A DNA stretch of 64,000 bases from an uncultured eubacterium 1-6 (GCA_903789595.1 CAIFEZ010000012.1:38359-102358), one strand, 5' to 3'; positions 26,100 to 34,523 are shown, counted from the first letter of the stretch. Translations and numbers: made by a program. Notes: generated from the letters alone by a model not told the origin.

Positions 26100-26194
26100 C
26101 CCGGCACCTCTGCCTGCCGGAGCGTTTTACATCCTTCCTTGCGAACGGCGTTCAACTGTCGTATACTTATCATAATTATGGGAGGATTAGGCAC

Positions 26195-26641
26195 ATGATA
26201 AATGCGGTAAGCTGCGGAGGAATCGTCATCTTCCGGGGAAAGATCCTCGTCCTGTACAAAAATTTCAAAGGCCGTTATGAGGGCTGGGTTCTACCAAAGG
26301 GTACCGTCGAACAGGGAGAGGAATTCACCGATACCGCCCTTCGGGAGGTCCGGGAAGAATCCGGCGCAAAGGCCACGATCATGAAATATATCGGGACGAG
26401 CCACTATACATTCGAGGTTCCGGAAGGAGAAGTGGACAAGCAGGTTCACTGGTATCTGATGATGGGCAGCAGCTATTACAGCAAGCCGCAGTGGGAGGAA
26501 TATTTCATAGATTCCGGATACTACAAGTACCACGAAGCCTATCATCTGCTCAAGTTCACGAATGAGCGCCAGATCCTTGAAAAAGGATACAGCACTTACA
26601 TGGAGATGAAGAAATCAGGATTATGGGTACCCCAAAAGTAA
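26195..26641 (+). CDS. NUDIX hydrolase
   Basis: 148 residues. The Nudix box is GTVEQGEEFTDTALREVREE followed by SGAKA (residues about 36-60), with all catalytic Glu present. An aromatic-rich C-terminal half (YLMMGSSYYSKPQWEEYF) is typical of a clostridial subgroup. It should hydrolyse a nucleoside diphosphate derivative; the substrate is unknown. It overlaps the next gene by 19 bp. Confidence 0.9.
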   Translation: MINAVSCGGIVIFRGKILVLYKNFKGRYEGWVLPKGTVEQGEEFTDTALREVREESGAKATIMKYIGTSHYTFEVPEGEVDKQVHWYLMMGSSYYSKPQWEEYFIDSGYYKYHEAYHLLKFTNERQILEKGYSTYMEMKKSGLWVPQK

Positions 26642-26988
26642 AACTCTCGGACGGCCTTTACTTTGGCGCAAAGGCAGCGGAGCAGGAAGAGAAAATCCGG
26701 CGCGCGCTCCGGAAGGGAGCCTGGTTTCCCGGACTGTTTCTGATCACCTACCCGCTGAACGAGGCGGAGCAGCTGGATATCATCGAGGCGAAATATCTCA
26801 GAAACGATATCATTCTCCGCACCCTTCCCCCGGTCGTCGGTCTGGCAGTCGGAAAGCGCGAGGCTTACGAGGTCATCGCCAAGATCGCCCATGACACGTT
26901 TCAGGCAACCGGAGCATGTGACATGAAATCATATCTGCGGCAGACAGATGCCGCGGGAATGCGGCCGTCAGGAAGAAACATCTCCTGA
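26623..26988 (+). CDS. Conserved hypothetical protein
   Basis: 121 residues, no membrane segment. I do not recognise a named domain. The middle (ITYPLNEAEQLDIIEAKYLR, then VVGLAVGKREAYEVIAKIAH) looks like a compact alpha/beta fold. The start at 26623 has AGGA upstream and lies inside the Nudix gene, so the two are translationally coupled and may act together. Confidence 0.7.
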   Translation: MGTPKVKLSDGLYFGAKAAEQEEKIRRALRKGAWFPGLFLITYPLNEAEQLDIIEAKYLRNDIILRTLPPVVGLAVGKREAYEVIAKIAHDTFQATGACDMKSYLRQTDAAGMRPSGRNIS

Positions 26989-27050
26989 AAAAAAGCGGAC
27001 CGCAGCGTCAGTGCAGCAGCTTTTACGGACAGAAAGAAAGAGGAGGAAGG

Positions 27051-28130
27051 ATGCTGGCAGTTTTTCTTCACATTCTGTCAACGATCGGGATCGTTCTGCT
27101 ATGGATCGTCGGGATCATTCTCATACTCATCCTTCTCCTGCTTTTCACACCTTTTTTCTATCGGGTGAATCTGAAAAAGCACGGAGAGGAGATCCGCGCA
27201 GACGCCAGAATATGGTGGCTGTTCCATTTTTTCCACGCTGACTTTCATTTCAGCCGAAGCGGCGGAAAGAACACCACAGACGGCGAAGCACGGATTCTCG
27301 GGATTCCGCTTCGGAAGCTGATCGGCAGAATAAAAGAAAAAAGAAAACAACACAAAGATAAGGCCGCCGCACCCGGAACCGGGGCGAAGACATTCCACAG
27401 TGCCTCAGAGGCCAGGGGAGAGACCTGGTCCGCGGCGAAGAAGCGTCCGACAGTAACCCCCGGTCAGTGGAAATATACGCCGGACCGGGAAACTGAGGAA
27501 AATGCCCGGACACTGGATGTAGAGGTGACCGAAGGGGAGAGGCCGGGACTATTCGCGCGTTTCGGTGCACGAATCAGCAGTCTGTTCCGGCGAATCCGGA
27601 AAGCGCTTCACCGGTTCTTTACCTCCGCAGGAGAAGCTCTTCAGAAGGTCCGCCGCATCCTCGCCTCCATTGCCGGCTGGATCGATTACCTGGAATCGGA
27701 ATCCTTCTACTGCTTCAAGGAAATGGCCCTGAAGCAGATCGGAGCGCTGCTCCATCATATTCTCCCGCGGAGGATTGACGGGTACGTCGAATTCGGCACG
27801 GATGATCCGGCTCTGACCGGACAGATTCTCGGTATCTTCGCAATTTTTTACCCGAAGATACCTGGCAGTCTTCAGATCTGCCCGGATTTTCAGCAAAAGG
27901 TTCTCGAGGGAGATGCGGATCTCCGGGGACACATCATTCTCATCGTCCCTCTCGTGCGAATCCTAAGAATTGTGACAAACAAAGAATTCCGGGTTCTGAT
28001 GCGGCGTATCCGCGGCAGAGAACCCTCTCAGACGGATAACGGCGGAGAAGGCGGCAGTACCGGTCATAAAAGAAAAAAGACGGCAGATCCCGAAGGACGA
28101 AAGCAGCCTGAGAATCGTTCCGTTACATGA
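27051..28130 (+). CDS. DUF2953 membrane-anchored protein (YtfI-like)
   Basis: 359 residues with one strong N-terminal helix (IVLLWIVGIILILILLLL, residues 12-35), AGAGGAGG upstream. A basic, low-complexity linker (residues about 90-165) precedes the DUF2953 region (QIGALLHHILPRRIDGYVEF, then DPALTGQILGIFAIFYP). In Bacillus the homologue ytfI lies next to ytfJ (gerW), as here, which supports a sporulation role. Biochemical function is unknown. Confidence 0.82.
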   Translation: MLAVFLHILSTIGIVLLWIVGIILILILLLLFTPFFYRVNLKKHGEEIRADARIWWLFHFFHADFHFSRSGGKNTTDGEARILGIPLRKLIGRIKEKRKQHKDKAAAPGTGAKTFHSASEARGETWSAAKKRPTVTPGQWKYTPDRETEENARTLDVEVTEGERPGLFARFGARISSLFRRIRKALHRFFTSAGEALQKVRRILASIAGWIDYLESESFYCFKEMALKQIGALLHHILPRRIDGYVEFGTDDPALTGQILGIFAIFYPKIPGSLQICPDFQQKVLEGDADLRGHIILIVPLVRILRIVTNKEFRVLMRRIRGREPSQTDNGGEGGSTGHKRKKTADPEGRKQPENRSVT

Positions 28131-28197
28131 CAGACAGGCAGAACACAGCCTTGCAAAGCTTTCAGAGGATATCGGACAGACAGGAGGAATACAGATC

Positions 28198-28593
28198 ATG
28201 TCAGATAAGAAAAACAGCTTCGAAAATAATGTAGACTCCCTTTTCAAGGGGCTGAATAATTTCCTGACCACGAAGGCGGTTGTCGGCCAGCCCGTTCCGG
28301 TTGGCGACAGCATCATGATTCCTCTCTCGGAGGTTTCCTTCGGAATGGGCGCCGGTGCATTCAGTAACAATTCAAAGGACAACGGCGGCGGCGCTGCCGG
28401 TGCCAAGATGGTTCCGGCCGCTGTACTCATGGTGGCAAAGGACGGAACCACAAAGCTGATCAGCATGAAGAGCCAGGACGCGGTTTCCAAGATCATCGAT
28501 ATGGCTCCCGACATCGTAACAAAGATCAGGGAAGCTGTCGGCAGGGACGGCGGCGCAGCTTCCGACGCGAACGCAGACACAGCGGCAGAATAA
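28198..28593 (+). CDS. ytfJ: GerW-family sporulation protein
   Basis: 131 residues matching YtfJ/GerW: NVDSLFKGLNNFLTTKAVVG, GDSIMIPLSEVSFGMGAGA, then a Gly-rich turn and GAKMVPAAVLMV. In Bacillus the protein is made in the forespore and is needed for normal germination. It is 67 bp behind the DUF2953 gene, the conserved pair. Its presence suggests that the organism can sporulate or recently could. Confidence 0.9.
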   Translation: MSDKKNSFENNVDSLFKGLNNFLTTKAVVGQPVPVGDSIMIPLSEVSFGMGAGAFSNNSKDNGGGAAGAKMVPAAVLMVAKDGTTKLISMKSQDAVSKIIDMAPDIVTKIREAVGRDGGAASDANADTAAE

Positions 28594-28640
28594 TCTCTGC
28601 CGCGGCGAAGAAAATTCCGCCGGAAACTTCAAAAAAGATC

Positions 28641-28669
28641 TTGCAAAGAACGGGACGTTCTGATACAAT
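28641..28669 (+). promoter_or_regulatory. Promoter of rpmB
   Basis: TTGCAA at 28641-28646, 17-bp spacer, TACAAT at 28664-28669. The spacer contains a perfect inverted repeat, AGAACGGGACGTTCT (28647-28661), which could be a protein-binding site. Confidence 0.75.
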
Positions 28670-28732
28670 AGCTGAGTGTTGTAAGCCGCTGTATCAGAGT
28701 CGGCTTGAGTTTGTGGTTAAGGAGGTGTGATC

Positions 28733-28918
28733 ATGGCAAAATGTGCTATTTGCGATAAGGCTGTTTACTTTGGCAATAATGTAAGCCATTCTCATAGAAG
28801 ATCAAATCATATGTGGAAAGCTAACGTTAAGGCTGTACGTGTAAAGACACCACAGGGTACAAAGAAGATGTACGTTTGTACCAGCTGCCTGAGAAGCGGT
28901 GCCGTAGAGCGTGCCTGA
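28733..28918 (+). CDS. rpmB: 50S ribosomal protein L28
   Basis: 61 residues from ATG 28733, preceded by AAGGAGGTG. It is the zinc-binding form: CAICDK near residue 4 and CTSCLR near 50. Core sequence SHRRSNHMWKANVKAVRV is typical. Single-gene transcript with its own promoter and terminator. Confidence 0.96.
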   Translation: MAKCAICDKAVYFGNNVSHSHRRSNHMWKANVKAVRVKTPQGTKKMYVCTSCLRSGAVERA

Positions 28919-28947
28919 AGTCACGACTCCATAAGAAGGAAACATCC

Positions 28948-28979
28948 GGGAGACCCTGCCTAGCGGGGTCTCTTTTTTT
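28948..28979 (+). terminator. Rho-independent terminator after rpmB
   Basis: GAGACCCTG and CGGGGTCTC pair around CCTAG, followed by seven T. Confidence 0.9.
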
Positions 28980-28980
28980 A

Positions 28981-29040
28981 CGCGAACAGTGAGCCGCAGC
29001 CGAATGCGAAGTATTCGTGTGCGGCGTTAGCCGCACATTT
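28981..29040 (+). repeat. Dispersed intergenic repeat, family B, copy B2
   Basis: Begins CGCGAACAGTGAGCCG and contains AAGTATTCGTGTG; aligns with B1 (3616) and inverted B3 (31360-31417). It lies between the rpmB terminator and the promoter of the next gene. Confidence 0.5.
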
Positions 29041-29044
29041 TCCC

Positions 29045-29073
29045 TTCACAATCCCACCCGTTTACGGTATACT
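29045..29073 (+). promoter_or_regulatory. Promoter of asp23-fakA operon
   Basis: TTCACA at 29045-29050, a 17-bp spacer and TATACT at 29068-29073. The -35 block CCCTTCACAATCCC is nearly the same as at 7770. Confidence 0.6.
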
Positions 29074-29185
29074 AAAGATTGTTTAACTGGGCTTTTCTGT
29101 TCTAACGGATGCCATCCGGACACATTAAGAGCCCTGAATCCGATTGCAGCATTGTCAGAATTGTATATATAGAAAGGAGCAGGAG

Positions 29186-29542
29186 ATGAAAGGACGCGTT
29201 AATTCGGAATTCGGTGAAGTCGTCATTAATCCCGATGTCATCGCAACCTATGCCGGCAGCGTTGCCGTAGAATGCTTCGGAATTGTCGGAATGGCTGCCG
29301 TCAACATGAAGGACGGTCTCGTCCGTCTGCTGAAGAAGGACAGCCTGAAGCACGGCATTAACGTGATGATCAGCGATAATAAAATCTCCCTGGAGTTCCA
29401 CGTGATTATCGCCTATGGTGTGAGTATCTCCACGGTAGCACAGAATCTGATCGACAGCGTGAAATATCAGCTGGAAGAGTTTACCGGAATGAAGGTTGAG
29501 CATGTACGCATTATCGTAGAGGGCGTACGGGTAATAGACTGA
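29186..29542 (+). CDS. Asp23/Gls24-family protein
   Basis: 118 residues from ATG 29186 (GGAGCAGGAG upstream). The Asp23 fold is evident: GEVVINPDVIATYAGSVAVE, then YGVSISTVAQNLIDSVKYQL and MKVEHVRIIVEGVRV. Such proteins are membrane-associated envelope-stress or lipid-linked factors in Firmicutes. The pairing with a DAK2-domain gene is conserved and was seen in Bacillus (yloU-yloV). Confidence 0.92.
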   Translation: MKGRVNSEFGEVVINPDVIATYAGSVAVECFGIVGMAAVNMKDGLVRLLKKDSLKHGINVMISDNKISLEFHVIIAYGVSISTVAQNLIDSVKYQLEEFTGMKVEHVRIIVEGVRVID

Positions 29543-29562
29543 TATCTGAGGAGGATATTGTT

Positions 29563-31236
29563 TTGGCTGAAAATACAATTGACGCCAGTCTTCTGGCGCA
29601 TATGTTTTTGACCGGCGCCCAGAATCTGGATGCCAAAAAGGATTGGATCAATGAATTGAACGTATTCCCGGTACCGGACGGCGACACCGGAACGAACATG
29701 ACAATGACCATCATGTCCGCGGTTCATATGGTGCAGGATATTGACAGCATGAATATGAAGGATCTGGCGAAGGCCATTTCCTCCGGCTCCCTGCGGGGCG
29801 CGCGCGGGAATTCCGGCGTCATCCTTTCCCAGCTTTTCCGCGGGTTCACCAAGGTGGTGAAAGGCTCTGATGAAATCGACATCCCGATGATCGCGGACGC
29901 CTGTGAAAAGGCAGTAGAGACCGCCTATAAGGCGGTCATCAAGCCGAAGGAGGGCACCATCCTCACCGTCGCGAAGGGAATGGCCGAGATCGCGCGCAAG
30001 CTTGTGGATGCCCAGATGACGCTGGATGTCTATATCAAGAATATCATCGACTACGGCAATGAGGTCCTGGCCAAAACCCCAGAGATGCTCCCGGTTCTCA
30101 AGGAGGCGGGTGTCGTGGATTCCGGCGGTCAGGGTCTTGTCACCATCCTGGAGGGCGCATACGACGGCCTGATGGGCAAGGAGGTCGACCCGGATCTCGG
30201 GAAGGCAAAGGAAGCGCCGGCGCCGGAGGAGGAAACCCCTGAGGAGAAGGCACCCGAAAAGCCCCGTTTCATCTACAGCGCCGAATTCATCATCAACAGC
30301 CAGAAATCGCTACCCCAGGCACAGATTGACGAGCTTCGCACCTTCCTCGTCTCAAACGGCGAGCAGGTCGTAATGATTCCCGATGCCAGAGACCTGAAGG
30401 TCCACGTGCATACGAACGATCCCGGTCAGGTACTCTCCAGGGCGCTGACACTGGGACGGCTTACCTCCATCAGCATCGACAATCTTCTTGTGGAGCACCA
30501 CGAGAAGCTGATCAAGAATCCGGCCAAAGCTGCCAGGGATCAGGCGGACGAGCTTCTCCGGAAGACCAGTCCCGCAAAGCCGGTCGGCTTTATCGAGGTC
30601 TGCGCAGGCGACGGCTTCGAGGAAATTTTCCGCGGTCTTGGCGCCGATTACATCATCAAGGGCGGACAGACCATGAACCCGAGCACCGAGGATGTACTGG
30701 ATGCCATCGATCAGGTCAATGCCGAGAACATCTTCCTGTTCCCGAACAACAAGAACATTATCATGGCAGCCCGCCAGGCGCAGGATCTTGTCCGCGAGAA
30801 GAACATCATCGTAATCCCGTCCAGGACCATCCCGCAGGGAATCACCGCTCTGCTCGGATATGATGCCGCGCAGAACGTGGAGGCGAACCAGGCGGCGATG
30901 ATGGACGCCATCGCGAACGTACACACGTCAGAAGTAACCTATGCGATCCGCGACACGACCATTGACAGCGTCGAAATCCACCAGGGAGACATCATGGCGG
31001 TCGGAGACGACGGCATTCTCTCGGTAGGCAGGGATATCGATGAAACCGCCCTTGCTTCGGTTGAGAAGATGATGTTCGATGGCGCAGAGCTGATCAGCAT
31101 TTACTTCGGAAAGGAATATTCGGAAGAGAATGCCAACCGTCTGGCGCAGAAGATCACCGAAAAGTTCCCGGATGTAGACGTGGAGGTAAACAACGGCGGA
31201 CAGCCAGTCTACTATTGTATACTTTCGGTGGAATAA
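29563..31236 (+). CDS. DAK2-domain protein, FakA-like fatty acid kinase
   Basis: 557 residues from a TTG start (GAGGAGGAT upstream). The N-terminal DhaL/DAK2 nucleotide-binding domain has NVFPVPDGDTGTNMTMTI and SLRGARGNSGVILSQ (residues 28-88); a middle domain and a FakA-type C-terminal domain follow, with a Glu/Pro-rich linker near 215-235 (APAPEEETPEEKAPEK). FakA phosphorylates fatty acids bound by FakB so they enter phospholipid synthesis. No fakB is in the window. A compound hairpin lies after the gene. Confidence 0.88.
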   Translation: MAENTIDASLLAHMFLTGAQNLDAKKDWINELNVFPVPDGDTGTNMTMTIMSAVHMVQDIDSMNMKDLAKAISSGSLRGARGNSGVILSQLFRGFTKVVKGSDEIDIPMIADACEKAVETAYKAVIKPKEGTILTVAKGMAEIARKLVDAQMTLDVYIKNIIDYGNEVLAKTPEMLPVLKEAGVVDSGGQGLVTILEGAYDGLMGKEVDPDLGKAKEAPAPEEETPEEKAPEKPRFIYSAEFIINSQKSLPQAQIDELRTFLVSNGEQVVMIPDARDLKVHVHTNDPGQVLSRALTLGRLTSISIDNLLVEHHEKLIKNPAKAARDQADELLRKTSPAKPVGFIEVCAGDGFEEIFRGLGADYIIKGGQTMNPSTEDVLDAIDQVNAENIFLFPNNKNIIMAARQAQDLVREKNIIVIPSRTIPQGITALLGYDAAQNVEANQAAMMDAIANVHTSEVTYAIRDTTIDSVEIHQGDIMAVGDDGILSVGRDIDETALASVEKMMFDGAELISIYFGKEYSEENANRLAQKITEKFPDVDVEVNNGGQPVYYCILSVE

Positions 31237-31329
31237 CCAGCCGCGCATTGTGATCTCGTTTTCAGCGGACACCAGCCCGACGGCGGTCTTTTTCCGTTTG
31301 GAATTACGATGTGCCGAATCGTTACAAAC

Positions 31330-31360
31330 GAGATAAAACGCGCTTCACGGGTTTTATCTC
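31330..31360 (+). terminator. Inverted repeat downstream of fakA-like gene
   Basis: GAGATAAAAC at 31330-31339 pairs perfectly with GTTTTATCTC at 31351-31360. It lacks a T tract on the plus strand, so terminator function is uncertain. Confidence 0.35.
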
Positions 31361-31417
31361 GCTATCGCGACGCTCGCCCCACACGAATACTTTGCGTCCG
31401 GGGTGCTGTTCGCGTAA
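31360..31417 (-). repeat. Dispersed intergenic repeat, family B, copy B3
   Basis: On the minus strand it reads TTTACGCGAACAGCACC and later AAGTATTCGTGTGGGGCG, closely matching B2. Confidence 0.5.
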
Positions 31418-31424
31418 ATATTCG

Positions 31425-31462
31425 AAGCTGCCGCCCGGCCGAATCGGCCGGTAAGGCAGCTT
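31425..31462 (+). promoter_or_regulatory. Nested hairpin in recG leader
   Basis: AAGCTGCC (31425-31432) pairs with GGCAGCTT (31455-31462), enclosing CGGCCG-AAT-CGGCCG. It ends 30 bases before the recG start and may be a weak terminator or a leader structure. Confidence 0.45.
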
Positions 31463-31492
31463 TCTCTATAATAAATAAAAGGAGGAAATTCT

Positions 31493-33580
31493 GTGCCTTC
31501 CAGAAAGATACCGCCTGATTCTATCCGGAATCTGAAAGGGATCGGCGAAAAATCCGAAATCCTGTTCAACCGGGCCGGAATTTTTACCACAGATGACCTG
31601 ATCCGTTATTATCCGCGCGAATATGACGCCTACGAGGAACCCGTATCCGCCGGCAGTGCGATCCCCGGCCGGAAAAATGCCGTGATCGGACGGATTGTCA
31701 GAAAGCCCTCCGTCCGAAGCTTCGGAGGAAACTCTATCACCATGGTCACTCTGACGGACGAAACCGGGTCGCTTCAGGTAAACTGGTTCCACATGCCGTT
31801 TCTTGTCTCTGCCCTGAAGCCGGGCATGCTCTATGTCTTCCGGGGTCCCGTCATAGAAAAGGGCGGCCGGCGGATCATGGAACACCCCGAGCTCTTCACC
31901 CCCGCAGCCTACGATAACCTGCGGGGACAGCTTCTTCCCGTCTACGCGCTGACAAAAGGTCTCACAAACCAGGCTGTCCGAAAGGCTGTGACGCAGCTGA
32001 TACAGAGCCGCAGCCGCATTCCCGAAATCCTTCCGGAGGAGATCCGGGAGCCTCTCGGCCTCGCGGAGATCAATTTTGCACTCGACCAGATTCATTTCCC
32101 GGATTCCCGTGAGAATCTCCTGTCCGCCCGAAACCGCCTCAGCTTTGACGAGTTCTTTTTCTTCCTCCTGGGAATCGCCCGCCTGAAGGACCGGAACCAG
32201 AACAGCGCCAATCATTTTCCGATGAAAACAGTCTGGAAAACAGAGGAAGTCATCGATGCTCTCCCGTACCGTCTCACCCGCGCGCAGCAGCGGGTGTGGA
32301 ATGAACTGGAAAAGGATCTTGCCTCCGATCGGCTGATGAACCGGCTGATTCAGGGAGACGTGGGCAGCGGCAAGACCATTCTTGCCTTTCTCGCCATGAT
32401 CATGGCATTCGAAAACGGCTTCCAAAGCGCGATCATGGTCCCGACGGAGGTTCTCGCTGAACAGCACTACGCATCTCTTACCGCGCTTCTTGAGCAAAGC
32501 GGCATCCGTGACGCCTGCCCCGTTCTTCTGCGCGGAAGCTGTACGGCGAAGGAAAAACGCGAAATCTATGAGAAAATCGCTTCCGGCGAAGCAAAAATGA
32601 TCGTCGGCACCCACGCGCTGATCCAGGAGGCCGTGACCTATTCGAAGCTCGGCCTCGTCATCACAGACGAACAGCATCGCTTCGGTGTACGGCAGCGGAT
32701 GACGCTCGCCGAAAAAGGAGATCCGCCGAACGTCCTCGTCATGAGCGCAACGCCCATTCCCCGCACCCTGGCAATGATCCTGTACGGAGATCTCGACATC
32801 TCCGTTCTTGACGATATGCCGAGCAATCGTCTGCCTATCCGGAACTGCGTGGTCGGAACCTCCTACCGCGAGACCGCCTACCGCTTCATGGAGAAGCAGA
32901 TCGCGGACGGTCATCAGATCTACATTATCTGCCCTATGGTCGAGCCCAACGAAGAAATCCCCTGTGAAAATGTCACCGAATACTGCCAGACGATTCGAAA
33001 GCGTTTTGACCCGTCTGTCCGCATTGAGGCGCTTCACGGACAGATGAAGCCGCAGCAGAAGCAGGAGATCATGAGCGCCTTCGCCGCCAACGAAATACAG
33101 ATACTCGTCTCCACCACGGTCGTTGAGGTCGGCGTCAACATGCCGAACGCCACTGTCATGATGATCGAGAACGCGGAACGGTTCGGACTCGCCCAGCTTC
33201 ACCAGCTCCGCGGCCGGGTAGGCCGGGGAAGCGCCCAGTCCTACTGCATCTTCATGCAGGGAGACGGAAAAAAAGAAACCTCGAAGAGACTGGAAATCCT
33301 CAATGAATCCAACGACGGATTCTACATCGCGGAACAGGACCTGAAGCTCCGAGGACCGGGAGATCTCTTCGGCGTACGACAGAGCGGCATCGCCGTTTTC
33401 CGCATCGCGGACATCTACCGTGACGCCGATATTCTGAAGGCTGCATCCCAGGCGGCAAACGATCTGCTCTCCATGGATCCGGAGCTTGCGCTGCCGCAGA
33501 ACCGGGAGCTGAGAAAAGCACTGGATCAGTACATGAGCCGCTCCGAAACCGCAGGTTCTCGAGATTCAGGTTCCGAATAG
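31493..33580 (+). CDS. recG: ATP-dependent DNA helicase RecG
   Basis: 695 residues from GTG 31493 with AAGGAGGAAA upstream. The wedge OB-fold (AVIGRIVRKPSVRSFGG) precedes the helicase core: Walker A QGDVGSGKTILAFLAM near 288, DEQHRFG near 390, ATPIPRTLAM near 420 and the motif VI region QLRGRVGRG near 575. RecG remodels stalled forks and Holliday junctions. A hairpin terminator follows. Confidence 0.97.
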   Translation: MPSRKIPPDSIRNLKGIGEKSEILFNRAGIFTTDDLIRYYPREYDAYEEPVSAGSAIPGRKNAVIGRIVRKPSVRSFGGNSITMVTLTDETGSLQVNWFHMPFLVSALKPGMLYVFRGPVIEKGGRRIMEHPELFTPAAYDNLRGQLLPVYALTKGLTNQAVRKAVTQLIQSRSRIPEILPEEIREPLGLAEINFALDQIHFPDSRENLLSARNRLSFDEFFFFLLGIARLKDRNQNSANHFPMKTVWKTEEVIDALPYRLTRAQQRVWNELEKDLASDRLMNRLIQGDVGSGKTILAFLAMIMAFENGFQSAIMVPTEVLAEQHYASLTALLEQSGIRDACPVLLRGSCTAKEKREIYEKIASGEAKMIVGTHALIQEAVTYSKLGLVITDEQHRFGVRQRMTLAEKGDPPNVLVMSATPIPRTLAMILYGDLDISVLDDMPSNRLPIRNCVVGTSYRETAYRFMEKQIADGHQIYIICPMVEPNEEIPCENVTEYCQTIRKRFDPSVRIEALHGQMKPQQKQEIMSAFAANEIQILVSTTVVEVGVNMPNATVMMIENAERFGLAQLHQLRGRVGRGSAQSYCIFMQGDGKKETSKRLEILNESNDGFYIAEQDLKLRGPGDLFGVRQSGIAVFRIADIYRDADILKAASQAANDLLSMDPELALPQNRELRKALDQYMSRSETAGSRDSGSE

Positions 33581-33657
33581 TTGCGAACATTCTATGAAAT
33601 TACAGAAATATCCGTGCGATCCCTTGTACGAAATGCCGGCCGAAGCGTTTTATTCCG

Positions 33658-33688
33658 TCAGCGTTATCTCTGAATCGCTGATTTTTTT
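33658..33688 (+). terminator. Terminator after recG
   Basis: TCAGCG and CGCTGA form a 6-bp stem over a 12-base loop, followed by seven T. Confidence 0.55.
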
Positions 33689-33696
33689 CGGTATTC

Positions 33697-33725
33697 TTGA
33701 AAAACAATTGGAAAAAGAATAATAT
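33697..33725 (+). promoter_or_regulatory. Promoter of DUF6465 gene
   Basis: TTGAAA at 33697-33702, 17-bp spacer, TAATAT at 33720-33725. A second possible -35 (TTGACC) occurs at 33741. Confidence 0.55.
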
Positions 33726-33794
33726 AGAAAAGAATCATATTTGACCATTGTATTATTTCACAATTATCAGTTGAGTCATTATGGAGGAGAGAAA

Positions 33795-34523
33795 ATGGCA
33801 GAGGCTAAGAAGACAGCTGCTGTAGTTAAGACCGACATGAAGAAGACACCGGAAGCAGCGAAAGAAAGTGTAGTTGAAAAAGTAGCGGCAAAGGTTGAGA
33901 AAAAAGCCGAGAAGGTGGAGCATAAGGTTGAGCAGGCGGCAGCAGAAGTCAGAAAGACAGCCGCTGACATCAAGACCGCTGAGAAGAAGAAAGCGGATGA
34001 TCTCAAGACCACAGAGAAGAAGGCGGCAGCAGAACTCAAAACAGCAGAGAAGAAAGCAGCTGCCGATATCAAAACAGCGGAGAAGAAGGCCGCCGCTGAT
34101 ATCAAAACGGCAGGAGAGAAGACGGCAGCCGATATAAAGACAGCAGAAAAGAAGACAGCCGCAGCCGCAAAGAACGCGGCGAAGAAGCCCTCCAGGGCAG
34201 TAAAGCCCGCAGCTCACAAGGCAGCCGCAGCTGCTAAGACCGCCGTCAGGAAAGCAGCTTCCACAGTCAAAAAGGAAGCGGAAAAGGCAGCCGCAGCCGC
34301 AAAGGAAGCGCACGTTGCAGAGACAAATGAGACCGTTGTTCTCCAGTACCTCGGAAAAGAGATCCCTTACAGCGAGCTCGTTGACCGCGCAGCCGACGCC
34401 TGGAAGGCAGCCGGAAAGGCCGAAGCGGCTCTTAAGGAAATCAAGGTATATGTAAAGCCGGAAGAGAACAAAGCTTACTACGTACTCAACGACGGCGAAG
34501 AGATCGGCAGCTTCGACATCTGA
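33795..34523 (+). CDS. DUF6465 protein with Lys/Ala-rich histone-like N-terminus
   Basis: 242 residues from ATG 33795 (GGAGGAGAG upstream). Residues 1-170 are almost entirely Lys, Ala, Glu and Thr, including six 11-residue repeats, then an H1-like Ala/Lys/Pro stretch (NAAKKPSRAVKPAAHKAA). The C-terminal 70 residues form the DUF6465 domain (VVLQYLGKEIPYSELVDR, IKVYVKPEENKAYYVLN). The combination suggests a nucleic-acid or polyanion-binding protein, but no function is established. It has its own promoter and terminator. Confidence 0.8.
   Translation: MAEAKKTAAVVKTDMKKTPEAAKESVVEKVAAKVEKKAEKVEHKVEQAAAEVRKTAADIKTAEKKKADDLKTTEKKAAAELKTAEKKAAADIKTAEKKAAADIKTAGEKTAADIKTAEKKTAAAAKNAAKKPSRAVKPAAHKAAAAAKTAVRKAASTVKKEAEKAAAAAKEAHVAETNETVVLQYLGKEIPYSELVDRAADAWKAAGKAEAALKEIKVYVKPEENKAYYVLNDGEEIGSFDI
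33963..34160 (+). repeat. Six 33-bp (11-residue) coding repeats
   Basis: Units encode variants of ADIKTAEKKAA with no length change. A hendecad period is compatible with a long straight or right-handed coiled helix. Confidence 0.85.

Noticed and set aside
28647..28661. LexA/DinR box in the rpmB promoter
   Set aside because: AGAACGGGACGTTCT looks like GAAC-GTTC, but the half-sites are five bases apart instead of four, so I keep it only as an unassigned palindrome.
31466..33202. Minus-strand open frame of 578 codons across recG
   Set aside because: Shadow of recG; no start context and no recognisable domain.
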